A program made the translations under genes and the position numbers. The notes beneath the pieces are model-generated. The model did no database searches, was not told where the DNA came from, and saw only the letters and a program-made list of their open reading frames with translations. From Bacillota bacterium (GTDB lineage: Bacteria > Bacillota > Clostridia > Lachnospirales > Lachnospiraceae), in assembly GCA_023387635.1 (NCBI GenBank), contig JAEWHU010000285.1:1-19042 (forward strand): a DNA stretch of 19,042 nt, in the 5' to 3' direction. Of this stretch, positions 1 to 7,986 are shown piece by piece. Each line of letters opens with the position of its first letter. The first letter of the stretch is position 1.

Positions 1-380
1 GTAATGATCCACATGCAATAGAACTTTTACAGGAGATATTTTCTAAAACAAGTGATTTTTCGGGTAACTATGATTTGGTAATTTATGTTGCTAATTTTGA
101 AACTGCAAGTAACAATGTGGTAATACGTCTTATGTGGCAGGGGCTCATGGGGATGGGCAATGATGCACCATGGTTTGTGAGGGAAGTACCAACAATGTTT
201 ATTAGTCTTGCAAATCCATACCATCTCATTGACGTGCCAATGATACAGACTTTTATTAATGCCTATACCAATAATGAAGAAACCATAGAAGCAGTAGTAG
301 AAAAAATCATGGGACGCAGTACATTTAAGGGCGTTTCTCCGGTGGATGCTTCCTGTGGAAGAGAAGATACTATGTATTAA
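1..380 (+). CDS. GH3 beta-N-acetylhexosaminidase-like protein, C-terminal fragment (5' end outside window)
   Basis: The reading frame is open from base 3 to the TAA at 378-380, so only about 125 C-terminal residues are visible and the start lies outside the window. The fragment reads like the alpha/beta C-terminal domain of clostridial GH3 N-acetylhexosaminidases: a strand DLVIYVANFETASNN, then APWFVREVPTMFISLANPYHL, then MIQTFINAYTN and a closing FKGVSPVDASCG. These are the positions where such proteins carry a Rossmann-like domain behind the catalytic barrel. The nucleophile-bearing barrel is missing here, so catalytic competence cannot be judged. The family removes GlcNAc-type residues from glycans or peptidoglycan fragments. 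It converges on the minus-strand ligase/acyltransferase gene, with a long hairpin between them. The family call is by recognition of the tail only. Confidence 0.7.
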   Translation, partial: NDPHAIELLQEIFSKTSDFSGNYDLVIYVANFETASNNVVIRLMWQGLMGMGNDAPWFVREVPTMFISLANPYHLIDVPMIQTFINAYTNNEETIEAVVEKIMGRSTFKGVSPVDASCGREDTMY

Positions 381-390
381 ATACAAATCT

Positions 391-427
391 TATGCCCCAC
401 ATAAACGTTATGTTTATGTGGGGCATA
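391..427. terminator. Long inverted repeat, probable bidirectional terminator between convergent genes
   Basis: A perfect 16-bp stem (391-406 with 412-427) closes on a 5-nt loop (GTTAT). It lies 11 bp after the hexosaminidase stop and 43 bp past the end of the minus-strand ligase gene, so it could serve both. Neither side has a strong T tract, which weakens the call as a classical intrinsic terminator. Confidence 0.6.
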
Positions 428-469
428 CATGCCTATTAAAACTGATTTCATCAACTCTTATCCAGTCAT

Positions 470-3013
470 TTATGCCATTTTTAAAGGATAGGAAGCTGAA
501 TCAGCCAGTTTTTTTACCGCAATTTCAATTTCTTGTATTAGTTCTTCTGGTGTTAACCCTTTTGGTAGAATTGGCTCACCATAAATAACATCAATCTGAT
601 ATTTTTTCATCTTTTTCCAATTAAATAGATTAGGTAGCATTTTCGAACGAGGATAAACTTCATATCCTCCCTTTATGTATGCAGGAACAACTGGAACATT
701 GGTATCAATTGCTAAAGTAGCGGCTCCTTTTTTGAATGTTCCAAGCGTACCGTCACCGGATCTTGTTCCTTCCGGATGAATCAAAATACCCCATTTTTCT
801 TCTAACTTTTCTCGAATAACAGTCATAGATTCGTGGACTGAACCACCTCTGTCCATAGGAATCATCCCGGCAATTTTTGCGATCCAAATACTAAAGAAAT
901 TTTTACCGAATAATTCTTTTTTAGCCATGCAGCAGAACTTTTTAAATCGTTCTTTCTTAAAATTGAGGGTTAAATATAAATAGTCAAAGTTAGAAACATG
1001 GTTTGCACAAATGATATAACCGCTATCCTCTGGAAGAACGGTTTCATTTTTGACCTTTATTCGATATAAAAGGCACAGTAGGTTTCTTGCAAACTTAAAC
1101 ACAAAGTAATCAAATTGATTTTTTACTTTGGGGAATAAAGTAGACTGGGATGTAAAATCTTGTTGGGCAGGAGACTCTACAAATTCAATAAGCTGGGAAA
1201 GTGTCATATCTTTGTGAAGAATATGATCTATTTTCACTCCACACCGTGCTTCGATTTCACATGCAAGTTCAAGGGAGCTTAATGAATCAATGGATAATTC
1301 AATAAATAGTTTAGTATTAGGTAAAAGAGAGGAAACATCTACATTTGATACCTGCATAACAACTTCTTTAATGATTGATGCAATATCTGTATTGTTCGTC
1401 TGTGTACTCATAATTGGGTTTGTGAGCTTTCCCTCTAAAATCATGTTTTTAAGAAGATAACGTTTGGGCTTTTGCAAAGATGTTTTAGGAATTTCATCAA
1501 CAATATGAATACCACATAGTTTCATATTCTGTGAAAGTGAATTGCTTCGTTCTTTTAGATGTTTTAAAACTTCATCTTTGTTCTCTATCTCAGGAACTAC
1601 AAAAGCGTGTATTTCATCATAGCTGCCATCAGTTACAGGGACTCCACAGACAACCATATCTTTCATGCCATGAATTCCACCATAGGCCACCTCAACATCA
1701 TCAGGAGCAATTTTTTTGCCAGTAGGTAAAACAATATTTTCCTTACAACGTCCTAAAATCCTCACATTTCCCTTTTCGTCAATTTGGCCTAAATCTCCTG
1801 ACAAAAACCAACCGTCCCTATCGTAAGCACGGTTCGTTGCTTGCTCGTCTTTAAAATATCCAAGCATTGCATAAGGAGATTTTATTAAAATTTCACCGCT
1901 GTCACTTACTTTTACCAAAACGCCTGGATATGGTTTTCCACAGCTATCTGTTGTAATATTTTTTCCACGATTTCCTATGGTAGGAATACAGGTTTCAGTT
2001 GCACCATAGGTTATGAGCATATCAAAGCCAACGCCAAAATAAAAATCGGCTGTTTCCATTAATAGAGGTGCGCCTGCGGAGCATAAAACCCTAAGGTCTC
2101 CTCCAAATCCGGTATGAATTGCTTTAAATAGTGCTTTTCCAAGATTGATACCAAAATGCCTGCGCAGTTTTAAGCATATTGGGAATAAATGCTCAAATAA
2201 TCTTTTCGTTTTGGAATCACTGTTTATCTTTTGCATTACTTGGTTTTTTAAAAGTTCATAAACTTTTGGTACAGCTGGAAGAACCGTTGGACGAAAATTC
2301 CCAAAAGCAGCGCTTAGTGTATCGGGACTCAGGGTTTCCAGAAAGCAAGTTGTTGCCCCTAGAAGGAGCGGACCTATCAACTGGCACACCAGCCCATAAA
2401 TATGACTGTTGGGTAATATAGCAAGGAAACGGTCATTTGCTGTTAGCCTGTTGGCATCGAGACAGTTTTGTGAGGACAAAAGCAATGAATCATGACTATG
2501 CATAATGCCAGAAGCCTTTTTCGTTGTGCCGGATGAAAATATAATAGAGGATACCTCCTTATTTTCTGTATAGCCTTCTACGAAAGAAGTTATGCAAGGA
2601 CTTTGTGGGAATAATTCTCCGCGCTCCAATAGATTAAAGACAGGAACATCAAAAATTGATTTCAGCTTTTTAATCGTATCGGGTGATGTAAAAATTCCAC
2701 GAACCTCAGATTGTTCTAAAAGAGTTATTATATTTTGGCTATCCAAAGAAGCATCAAGAAGTACCGCCGTTGCACCAAGCTTTTGAATGGCAAGATATGC
2801 AATGCTCCATTCGGGACTGCTTTCTGCTATAAGGGCAATTCTATCACCGGATTTTATCAAAGCTTCTCTTAATACGGTTTCAAAACGATCTACTTCCAAA
2901 AACACCTGCTCATAGGTATATGACCTATCACTACTATCACGAAGCTGTATTGTCATAGCTACTTTGCTTAAATTTGTAACATTCTTACTTTTTATTTGTT
3001 GGTAAATATTCAT
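470..3013 (-). CDS. Trifunctional AMP-dependent acyl ligase - acyl carrier domain - PlsC acyltransferase fusion
   Basis: This 847-aa protein has three domains in order. Residues about 1-530 are an ANL-superfamily adenylating enzyme: P-loop-like SSGTTKKASG (160-169), YGATET (336-341), GWFLSGDLG (401-409), the hinge GRCKENIV (421-428) and a C-terminal PKTSLQKPKR with candidate catalytic lysines. Residues about 540-615 resemble an acyl carrier protein, with SIDSL placing the candidate phosphopantetheine serine at 577. Residues about 630-847 are a PlsC/LPLAT acyltransferase, with NHVSNFD (HX4D, His672/Asp677), GMIPMDRGG, HPEGTRS (746-752) and VPVVPAYIKG. I infer that a fatty acid is activated, loaded onto the built-in carrier and passed to a lysophospholipid or similar acceptor. 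E. coli Aas also joins ligase and acyltransferase but has the acyltransferase first and no carrier in between. A single strong RBS (AAGGGG) precedes the ATG. The upstream region holds a palindrome and a candidate promoter. Confidence 0.85.
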   Translation of the reverse strand: MNIYQQIKSKNVTNLSKVAMTIQLRDSSDRSYTYEQVFLEVDRFETVLREALIKSGDRIALIAESSPEWSIAYLAIQKLGATAVLLDASLDSQNIITLLEQSEVRGIFTSPDTIKKLKSIFDVPVFNLLERGELFPQSPCITSFVEGYTENKEVSSIIFSSGTTKKASGIMHSHDSLLLSSQNCLDANRLTANDRFLAILPNSHIYGLVCQLIGPLLLGATTCFLETLSPDTLSAAFGNFRPTVLPAVPKVYELLKNQVMQKINSDSKTKRLFEHLFPICLKLRRHFGINLGKALFKAIHTGFGGDLRVLCSAGAPLLMETADFYFGVGFDMLITYGATETCIPTIGNRGKNITTDSCGKPYPGVLVKVSDSGEILIKSPYAMLGYFKDEQATNRAYDRDGWFLSGDLGQIDEKGNVRILGRCKENIVLPTGKKIAPDDVEVAYGGIHGMKDMVVCGVPVTDGSYDEIHAFVVPEIENKDEVLKHLKERSNSLSQNMKLCGIHIVDEIPKTSLQKPKRYLLKNMILEGKLTNPIMSTQTNNTDIASIIKEVVMQVSNVDVSSLLPNTKLFIELSIDSLSSLELACEIEARCGVKIDHILHKDMTLSQLIEFVESPAQQDFTSQSTLFPKVKNQFDYFVFKFARNLLCLLYRIKVKNETVLPEDSGYIICANHVSNFDYLYLTLNFKKERFKKFCCMAKKELFGKNFFSIWIAKIAGMIPMDRGGSVHESMTVIREKLEEKWGILIHPEGTRSGDGTLGTFKKGAATLAIDTNVPVVPAYIKGGYEVYPRSKMLPNLFNWKKMKKYQIDVIYGEPILPKGLTPEELIQEIEIAVKKLADSASYPLKMA

Positions 3014-3039
3014 AAAGCCCCTTCTGATATAACATCTGC

Positions 3040-3061
3040 TATGCTGTATTAATATGGCATA
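3040..3061. promoter_or_regulatory. 22-bp near-perfect palindrome, candidate operator of the ligase/acyltransferase gene
   Basis: The 22 bp have the form TATGC-NN-TATTAATA-NN-GCATA. Every position except the two dinucleotides is symmetric about the centre between 3050 and 3051. The site sits 27-48 bp upstream of the ATG at 3013. That is typical for the operator of a dimeric repressor, but no adjacent repressor gene is in the window. Confidence 0.45.
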
Positions 3062-3171
3062 TGATGGTTATCGTATATAATTATTTCATTGGTATCAAGT
3101 GTATTTCTATTCTTTTTTTCTGCTAACATTTTTTCTTGTTCTACCCAATCGTCAATAACAAAAACCTTCAA
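3049..3171 (-). CDS. Possible micro-ORF (40 codons) upstream of the ligase/acyltransferase gene
   Basis: A TTG-initiated frame on the minus strand gives a polar peptide beginning LKVFVIDDWVEQEKMLAEKK and ending IIIYDNHHMPY before TAA. It lies between a good leftward promoter (3240-3268) and the ligase start, so it would be co-transcribed. The TTG overlaps the TGA of an even shorter frame (3168-3224, 18 codons from ATG, reading MHYFVEGILTIIGDNVNS), in the manner of coupled genes. Read across that junction with a one-base shift, the two make one plausible small protein, so a frameshifted remnant is an alternative. The nearest AGGAG is 13 nt from the TTG, which is long, and there is no ATG in frame. 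I do not recognise the sequence; it may be chance. Confidence 0.25.
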   Translation of the reverse strand: MKVFVIDDWVEQEKMLAEKKNRNTLDTNEIIIYDNHHMPY

Positions 3172-3239
3172 GAATTTACATTATCTCCTATAATTGTCAA
3201 TATTCCTTCGACGAAATAATGCATATCATGACAAGAATC

Positions 3240-3268
3240 ATTGTATCATTATGTTATGTGTTATTCAA
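3240..3268 (-). promoter_or_regulatory. Candidate leftward sigma-70-type promoter for the ligase/acyltransferase transcript
   Basis: On the minus strand TTGAAT (3268-3263) is followed by a 17-bp spacer and TACAAT (3245-3240). This predicts a leader of about 220 nt before the ligase ATG, containing the micro-ORF and the palindrome. Confidence 0.5.
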
Positions 3269-3344
3269 CAAAATCAAAATAATAATGTGATTATGTAAAG
3301 TCTTATGAATTGGCAAAGTAAGCTTAATAATGGAAAAATATTCA

Positions 3345-3373
3345 TTGAATTCCAAATATTTCTTTAGTATGAT
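3345..3373 (+). promoter_or_regulatory. Candidate promoter of the LRR protein gene
   Basis: TTGAAT (3345-3350), a 17-bp spacer and TATGAT (3368-3373) lie about 40 bp upstream of the ATG. A strong RBS (AAGGAG, 3401-3406) sits 8 nt before the start. Confidence 0.6.
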
Positions 3374-3414
3374 ATATGGTGTACGATTTATATATAAAAA
3401 AAGGAGATTGACTG

Positions 3415-5700
3415 ATGAGAAAATATGTTATTAAGACCTTTGCACTAATTTTTCTTTGCCTTATGTTTGGTCTTAGAACGGATGTACAGGCAAGTAATGA
3501 CACTGATTTTAAAATAATAAACGGTGTTCTAATTGACTATATGGGAAGTGATAAGGATATCACAATCCCTAAGGGGGTTAAGGAAATTCGTGGGCACACA
3601 TTTCAGAACAGGAATATCGAGAGTGTTACCATCCCAAGTAGTGTAAAAATTATTGGAGATTATGCTTTTGCTGGATGTAGCAGCCTGTCTAGTGTATCAA
3701 TAGAAAATGGGCTGGAGAGAATTGATAGATGGGCTTTTGGAGATTGTACCTCATTAAAAAAGATAGTATTGCCTGACGGGCTTAAGACCATGGAGTTTTC
3801 TGTATTTTCTGGTTGTACAAAATTGAAAGATATAACCTTACCAGATAGCATGACTAGTGTTGGGGGAGGATGCTTTGATAATACCCCTTTTCTAGAAAAT
3901 GCCAGAAAGAACAAGAAGCTGTTAATCATTGGAAACGTTTTGATTGATGGATACAGTGTTAGCGGAAAGATTACCATACCAGACAAAGTAACCGTCATAG
4001 CAGAAGAGGCATTTCAATATAATAAGAAAATGACTGATATAGTAATTCCTGGGTCTATAAAAACCATTTCCAAAAGAGCATTTTCCTACTGTGATGGTCT
4101 GAAAAGTGTAACAATTAAAAAAGGAGTCAAGAAGATTGACGAAGTTGCTTTTTTTTATAGCCCTAAGCTCTCTGTAGTATCCCTACCATCCTCCATTAAC
4201 AGCATAGGAGACATGGCGTTTACTTCTACACCTTGGTTGACAGCACAGCAGAAGAAAGGACCTCTAGTTATCGTAAACAATATGCTAGTTAGTGGTGAAA
4301 TGGCAAAAGGTGCGGTAGTGATACCGAATACGGTAACAAAAATCATGGATTGTGCCTTTAGGAATAACAAAAACATTACCTCGGTGACGATTCCAGGTAG
4401 TGTGAAAGAGATAGGTGTTGAGGCGTTTAATGGTGCTACCAATTTAAAAAGTGTAACTATTAAAGAAGGTGTGAAGAAACTTTCTTCGGATGCATTTTTA
4501 TCCTGTAGAAGCCTGACCTCCATCACACTTCCGAATAGTATTACCCGAATTGAGCAAAGTGCTTTCGAGGGTTGTACGAAGCTTCAATCTGTTACCCTTG
4601 GTAAGTCTGTTACTTATGTGGGAAATGCAGCCTTCCGTTATTGTGGCAAGCTTTCTAAGATATCCTTCCCTGCTACACTGGAAAAATTGGGGAGTAATGT
4701 ATTCTCAGGATGTAACTCACTTACGGAAGTAACCTTTTCACCTAATGCAAAGCTAAAGGAATTGCCGAATTCCACATTTAATAGCTGTGATAAACTTACC
4801 ACAGTTAATTTGTCAAACAATATAGAGACGATAGGGAAGAATGCGTTTAACAGCTGTGTCAACTTAAAAAGTGTAACCTTACCGAAAAAGCTAAAAAAGA
4901 TAGAGGAAGCCGCCTTTGCCGGTTGCATCAATTTGACAACTTGTGCGTTACCTAAAGGTTTGGAAAAAATCGATGACTATGCTTTTGCTGGCTGCTGGGA
5001 ATTAAAAGGATTTACTCTTCCTTCCTCACTGGAATATGTGGGTGACTTTGCCTTCTATACCTGTACTAGTGCAACCGATGTAAAAATACCAAAAACCATT
5101 GAACATACTGGATATATGGCATTTTATGGACTGGGGGATACTTTGTACCGTAAGGGAGCTTATATGGTCGGTGGAATAGAATTCCCAAGACTCACCAAAT
5201 ATTCATCCGCTAATATATCAACCAAGCGTTGGGGTAATGATACCGACAGTAAAACTCCAACGGCAGATGCACTGGAACAAGTAGATACTTTTATTGAAGA
5301 GTTGATAGGAAGAAAATACTCTACCGCAAAAAGCTTAGGAATTGATAATAATCGTGGATATTTTTGTGTCTTGTATCTACTAGATAATTCTTATTTCAAT
5401 CTTGTTCTGAATAAAAATGAAGATGACAAATACTATAATTTGGTCATATGTAAGGATCCTCTGGGAATGAAGTATCAGCCAGATAATCTTTATAATATTG
5501 CAAAAAGTGAAACTATCAGAGCCTTTTTAGCCAGTGTTAGTAGTGAGCCAGAGATATTGTTCCGTAGTATCTATGATTCATTTCTTGGAAATAACGAAAG
5601 TGGGTTGAATAAAAAGACATGGACCACTGTAGGTGATACGAAGCTTATGTATGAGGTTTCTTCTACTGGAGATTTTTATATTCATATCAAAAAGAAATAG
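3415..5700 (+). CDS. Secreted BspA-type leucine-rich repeat protein
   Basis: This 761-aa protein has an N-terminal signal peptide (Arg/Lys start, hydrophobic 6-20, likely cleavage after VQA around residue 26). Residues about 33-575 are BspA/LRR_5 repeats of roughly 22-23 residues with the pattern (V/I)TIPxSVxxIGxxAFxxCxxLxx. The array is punctuated by three strands of similar sequence (INGVLIDY near 36, IIGNVLIDG near 171, IVNNMLVSG near 286); the last two follow the capping motif PFL/PWL and look like starts of successive sub-arrays. Residues about 615-761 form a non-repeat C-terminal domain that I do not recognise. There is no LPXTG, TM anchor or S-layer motif, so release or non-covalent attachment is likely. 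BspA-type proteins in other bacteria mediate adhesion and protein binding; this role is family knowledge, not shown here. It appears monocistronic: it has its own promoter, and the next gene is 249 bp away. Confidence 0.85.
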   Translation: MRKYVIKTFALIFLCLMFGLRTDVQASNDTDFKIINGVLIDYMGSDKDITIPKGVKEIRGHTFQNRNIESVTIPSSVKIIGDYAFAGCSSLSSVSIENGLERIDRWAFGDCTSLKKIVLPDGLKTMEFSVFSGCTKLKDITLPDSMTSVGGGCFDNTPFLENARKNKKLLIIGNVLIDGYSVSGKITIPDKVTVIAEEAFQYNKKMTDIVIPGSIKTISKRAFSYCDGLKSVTIKKGVKKIDEVAFFYSPKLSVVSLPSSINSIGDMAFTSTPWLTAQQKKGPLVIVNNMLVSGEMAKGAVVIPNTVTKIMDCAFRNNKNITSVTIPGSVKEIGVEAFNGATNLKSVTIKEGVKKLSSDAFLSCRSLTSITLPNSITRIEQSAFEGCTKLQSVTLGKSVTYVGNAAFRYCGKLSKISFPATLEKLGSNVFSGCNSLTEVTFSPNAKLKELPNSTFNSCDKLTTVNLSNNIETIGKNAFNSCVNLKSVTLPKKLKKIEEAAFAGCINLTTCALPKGLEKIDDYAFAGCWELKGFTLPSSLEYVGDFAFYTCTSATDVKIPKTIEHTGYMAFYGLGDTLYRKGAYMVGGIEFPRLTKYSSANISTKRWGNDTDSKTPTADALEQVDTFIEELIGRKYSTAKSLGIDNNRGYFCVLYLLDNSYFNLVLNKNEDDKYYNLVICKDPLGMKYQPDNLYNIAKSETIRAFLASVSSEPEILFRSIYDSFLGNNESGLNKKTWTTVGDTKLMYEVSSTGDFYIHIKKK

Positions 5701-5824
5701 TGTTAATAGTTGCTTATATTAGATAAACTCATAAGTATGCTCTATTACCCTTTTTATACATCTGTTTTATATTTGAAAAATTGAAAAAACCATAATTTGC
5801 TCTGGATATTATTTTATAAACTAT

Positions 5825-5853
5825 TTGTGACTTTTCCTATAATGTTATATAAT
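5825..5853 (+). promoter_or_regulatory. Candidate distal promoter of the two-component operon
   Basis: TTGTGA (5825-5830), a 17-bp spacer and TATAAT (5848-5853) form a promoter-like pair about 97 bp upstream of the response regulator start. A further TATAAT at 5838-5843 has no well-placed -35. Confidence 0.4.
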
Positions 5854-5876
5854 AATATTAATTCTTGATTCATACC

Positions 5877-5905
5877 TTGAACATAATGTTTGGATGTAGG
5901 ATAAT
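5877..5905 (+). promoter_or_regulatory. Candidate proximal promoter of the two-component operon
   Basis: TTGAAC (5877-5882), a 17-bp spacer and GATAAT (5900-5905) lie 45 bp upstream of the ATG at 5950. It competes with the pair at 5825-5853, and sequence alone does not decide between them. Confidence 0.4.
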
Positions 5906-5949
5906 TAAGTTTTGCGGTGTGAGAAGGCAGTGCAACATGGAGGATAAAG

Positions 5950-6660
5950 ATGTTTAAAATAGCAATTGTAGAGGATGATGAGATTACTCGTTTGCAACTC
6001 TGTGATTTTGTTAATCAGTATGGTAAGGAGCAAAATCAGGAGATAGAAGTGTTTACTTTTGGCGATGGTAGTGAGATTCTGGCAGAGTATCAGCCAATAT
6101 ATGATATTATCCTTTTAGATATAGAAATGCCCCAGGTAAATGGAATGGATGCGGCAGAGCAGATACGAAAATGTGATGAAGACGTGGTTCTAGTATTCAT
6201 TACTAATATGGTGCAATATGCTATCCGAGGATATTCAGTAAGAGCATTGGACTTTGTATTAAAGCCAATTAATTATTATACCTTTTCCCTTAAACTTACA
6301 CGTGCCATCAGTCGTGTACATAAAAGAAACTCAGGAAAGACAATACTTCTGACGCTTGCAGACGGTGTAAAAAGGCTGGATACCAAGCAGATTTATTATG
6401 TAGAGATACAGAACCGTATGTTGCATTATCACACCGAGGACGGGGAATATGTTGTTCGTGGTACAATGCAAAATGCAGAAAAGGAATTGAAGGACTTCCA
6501 TTTTATGAAGTGCAACTACTGGTATCTAGTCAATTTGCGTTACGTTTCAGAGATACGAAAGGACGTAGCAGTGGTAGCAGGCAATGAGTTAGAGATTAGC
6601 AGGCGAAATAAGAAATCATTCATGGAGGCTGTTACAAGCTACATAGGAGGTAACTTGTGA
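5950..6660 (+). CDS. LytTR-family response regulator
   Basis: This 236-aa cytoplasmic regulator has a receiver domain (residues 1-122) with the acidic pair Asp9/Asp10, phospho-acceptor Asp57 in ILLDIEMP, and Lys105 in VLKPI. A LytTR DNA-binding domain (about 130-236) follows, with LADGVKRLDTKQIYYVEIQNRMLHYHT and FHFMKCNYWYLVNLRYVSEI. This is the AgrA/VirR/ComE type of regulator, whose members bind two short direct repeats about two helical turns apart. The start is fixed by GGAGG (5939-5943) 6 nt before ATG. The sensor kinase gene begins on the last base of the stop codon, so the two are translationally coupled. No agrB or agrD is nearby. Paired repeats upstream of 8326 and 15234 fit a LytTR target, so I infer it controls the adjacent glycoside genes. 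Confidence 0.93.
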   Translation: MFKIAIVEDDEITRLQLCDFVNQYGKEQNQEIEVFTFGDGSEILAEYQPIYDIILLDIEMPQVNGMDAAEQIRKCDEDVVLVFITNMVQYAIRGYSVRALDFVLKPINYYTFSLKLTRAISRVHKRNSGKTILLTLADGVKRLDTKQIYYVEIQNRMLHYHTEDGEYVVRGTMQNAEKELKDFHFMKCNYWYLVNLRYVSEIRKDVAVVAGNELEISRRNKKSFMEAVTSYIGGNL

Positions 6661-7955
6661 TGGATGGCAATTTCACTATACTCATATGTAAGGCACTTTT
6701 TTTTGGGGTGGCAATGTGGGCTTCTGGTATGATTTTCTTGATTCAGCTAAAACAAAAGGAGCATTTTAAAATCCTAGCAGCGCTGTTTTTAATTGTAAGC
6801 TGTATTATAAGCTTAACTACCAACCTAATGTATTTGGGAGAAATTTATTCAGCTTGGCAGGAGTATGGTATATTTTATGGTTTTTTTGTTCTGCTATTTT
6901 TAGTCTGTGGGCAGATTCCAATTACTACAGCATTGTACTATGGGATATGGTCTTTTATTACATTTGAGTTAGGGTATGAAATCTGGACTATATTCAATAG
7001 CTTAGGTATATTAACAATACTTGAAGGAAATTGGTACTGGATGAATAATCTATGGATTTTTGTGGCTTTTGATCTAGTACTGGCCTTTACCGTTGCTAAG
7101 GGAATGCCTGAAAAAGGTAGATACGAGGTGGGTCCAAGACAGCTAACATCCGCATTTTTACTTTTGTTTATTTATGAAATGTTTCGGGAAATGCTGTATG
7201 AATCTGGAGAAAACTCAATCATTGTACGTAACTGGGGCATCCTTGTACTGACACAGGTTTACTGCGTGACTGTTTTATACTTGCAAAGTGTTCTCTTTAG
7301 AAAGAGTGCTATGAAACAGCAAATGATAACTATGGATTTACTTTGGCATCAACAGAAGGAACAGTATAAGTTAGCTAAGGAAAATATCGCTTTAATTAAT
7401 CAGAAGTGTCATGATTTAAAGCATCAGATGGCAGCGATGCGATGGATGATGAAGAATGAGAATGGGGAAAAGTTCATAGATGAAATTGAGAAATCTATTA
7501 GGATATATGATTCAATAGTGAAAACAGGCAATGAGGTCCTAGACACCATTCTAACGGAAAAGAGCCTTTATTGTGAAGCAAATCAAATAAAAATTAGTTG
7601 TGTGGCAGATGGTAGTAAATTGAATTTTATAGATCCAATCGACTTATATACCATTTTAGGAAACGCCATCGACAATGCCATTGAAAGTGTTAGGCAATTT
7701 AAAGAGGAAGAGAAACGAATTATTGATGTGCTGATTTATACGAAGAAACAATTTTTGGTTATAAATATTAGTAACCCAACAGAACAAACTCTTACCTTTG
7801 AGGACGATTTACCTATTAGTACAAAGATTAAGAATGGGTATCATGGGTTTGGTTTAAAAAGTATTAGACATACGGTTAAAAAGTACAATGGCTCTGTAAA
7901 GGTAGATATAGAGGACAACTGCTTTTACCTAAAAATTGTTATCACTATGCCATAG
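6660..7955 (+). CDS. GHKL-type (AgrC-like) membrane sensor histidine kinase
   Basis: This protein of about 431 aa has an N-terminal half of six or seven hydrophobic segments (to about residue 212) and a short linker rich in Gln/Lys. A phosphoacceptor region CHDLKHQMAAMRWM (His251 in the canonical position, His255 also present) is followed by an ATPase domain with an N-box GNAIDNAIE near 334-342 and a G-box HGFGLKSI near 395-402. There is no separate extracellular sensor domain, so a signal would be sensed by the membrane part, as in AgrC and related kinases. ATG at 6660 overlaps the regulator's TGA (TGATG); AGGAGG (6645-6650) is 9 nt upstream. A GTG at 6657 in the same frame is an alternative that adds one residue. 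A strong terminator follows, ending the two-gene operon. Confidence 0.93.
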   Translation: MDGNFTILICKALFFGVAMWASGMIFLIQLKQKEHFKILAALFLIVSCIISLTTNLMYLGEIYSAWQEYGIFYGFFVLLFLVCGQIPITTALYYGIWSFITFELGYEIWTIFNSLGILTILEGNWYWMNNLWIFVAFDLVLAFTVAKGMPEKGRYEVGPRQLTSAFLLLFIYEMFREMLYESGENSIIVRNWGILVLTQVYCVTVLYLQSVLFRKSAMKQQMITMDLLWHQQKEQYKLAKENIALINQKCHDLKHQMAAMRWMMKNENGEKFIDEIEKSIRIYDSIVKTGNEVLDTILTEKSLYCEANQIKISCVADGSKLNFIDPIDLYTILGNAIDNAIESVRQFKEEEKRIIDVLIYTKKQFLVINISNPTEQTLTFEDDLPISTKIKNGYHGFGLKSIRHTVKKYNGSVKVDIEDNCFYLKIVITMP

Positions 7956-7986
7956 TTTTAACAAGAATGTGGTAATATCAAAAACT

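Larger units (their letters stand above)
3014..3414. other. Divergent intergenic region with two promoters, a palindrome and a possible micro-ORF
   Basis: This 401-bp AT-rich spacer separates the ligase/acyltransferase gene (leftward) from the LRR gene (rightward). It contains a leftward promoter-like pair (3240-3268), a rightward one (3345-3373), a 22-bp near-palindrome (3040-3061) and a 40-codon leftward ORF (3049-3171), each listed separately. I see no tRNA, riboswitch or repeat family in the rest. Confidence 0.6.

Noticed and set aside
75..380. Start of a short gene at the TTG at 75
   Set aside because: The frame is open upstream to the window edge and there is no RBS, so this is the tail of a longer gene.
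3068..3093. Two ACCA motifs on the minus strand upstream of the ligase gene as another LytTR pair
   Set aside because: They are 25 bp apart rather than 21, and not placed before a convincing -35.
4155..4526. Minus-strand open frames opposite the LRR gene (also 3660-3998 and 4638-4931)
   Set aside because: They are periodic shadows of the repeat-encoding sense strand, without start signals.
5789..5800. ACCATAATTTGC upstream of the two-component operon as an autoregulatory LytTR half-site
   Set aside because: There is no second copy 21 bp away, and the distance to either candidate -35 does not match the GH2 and symporter 2 promoters.
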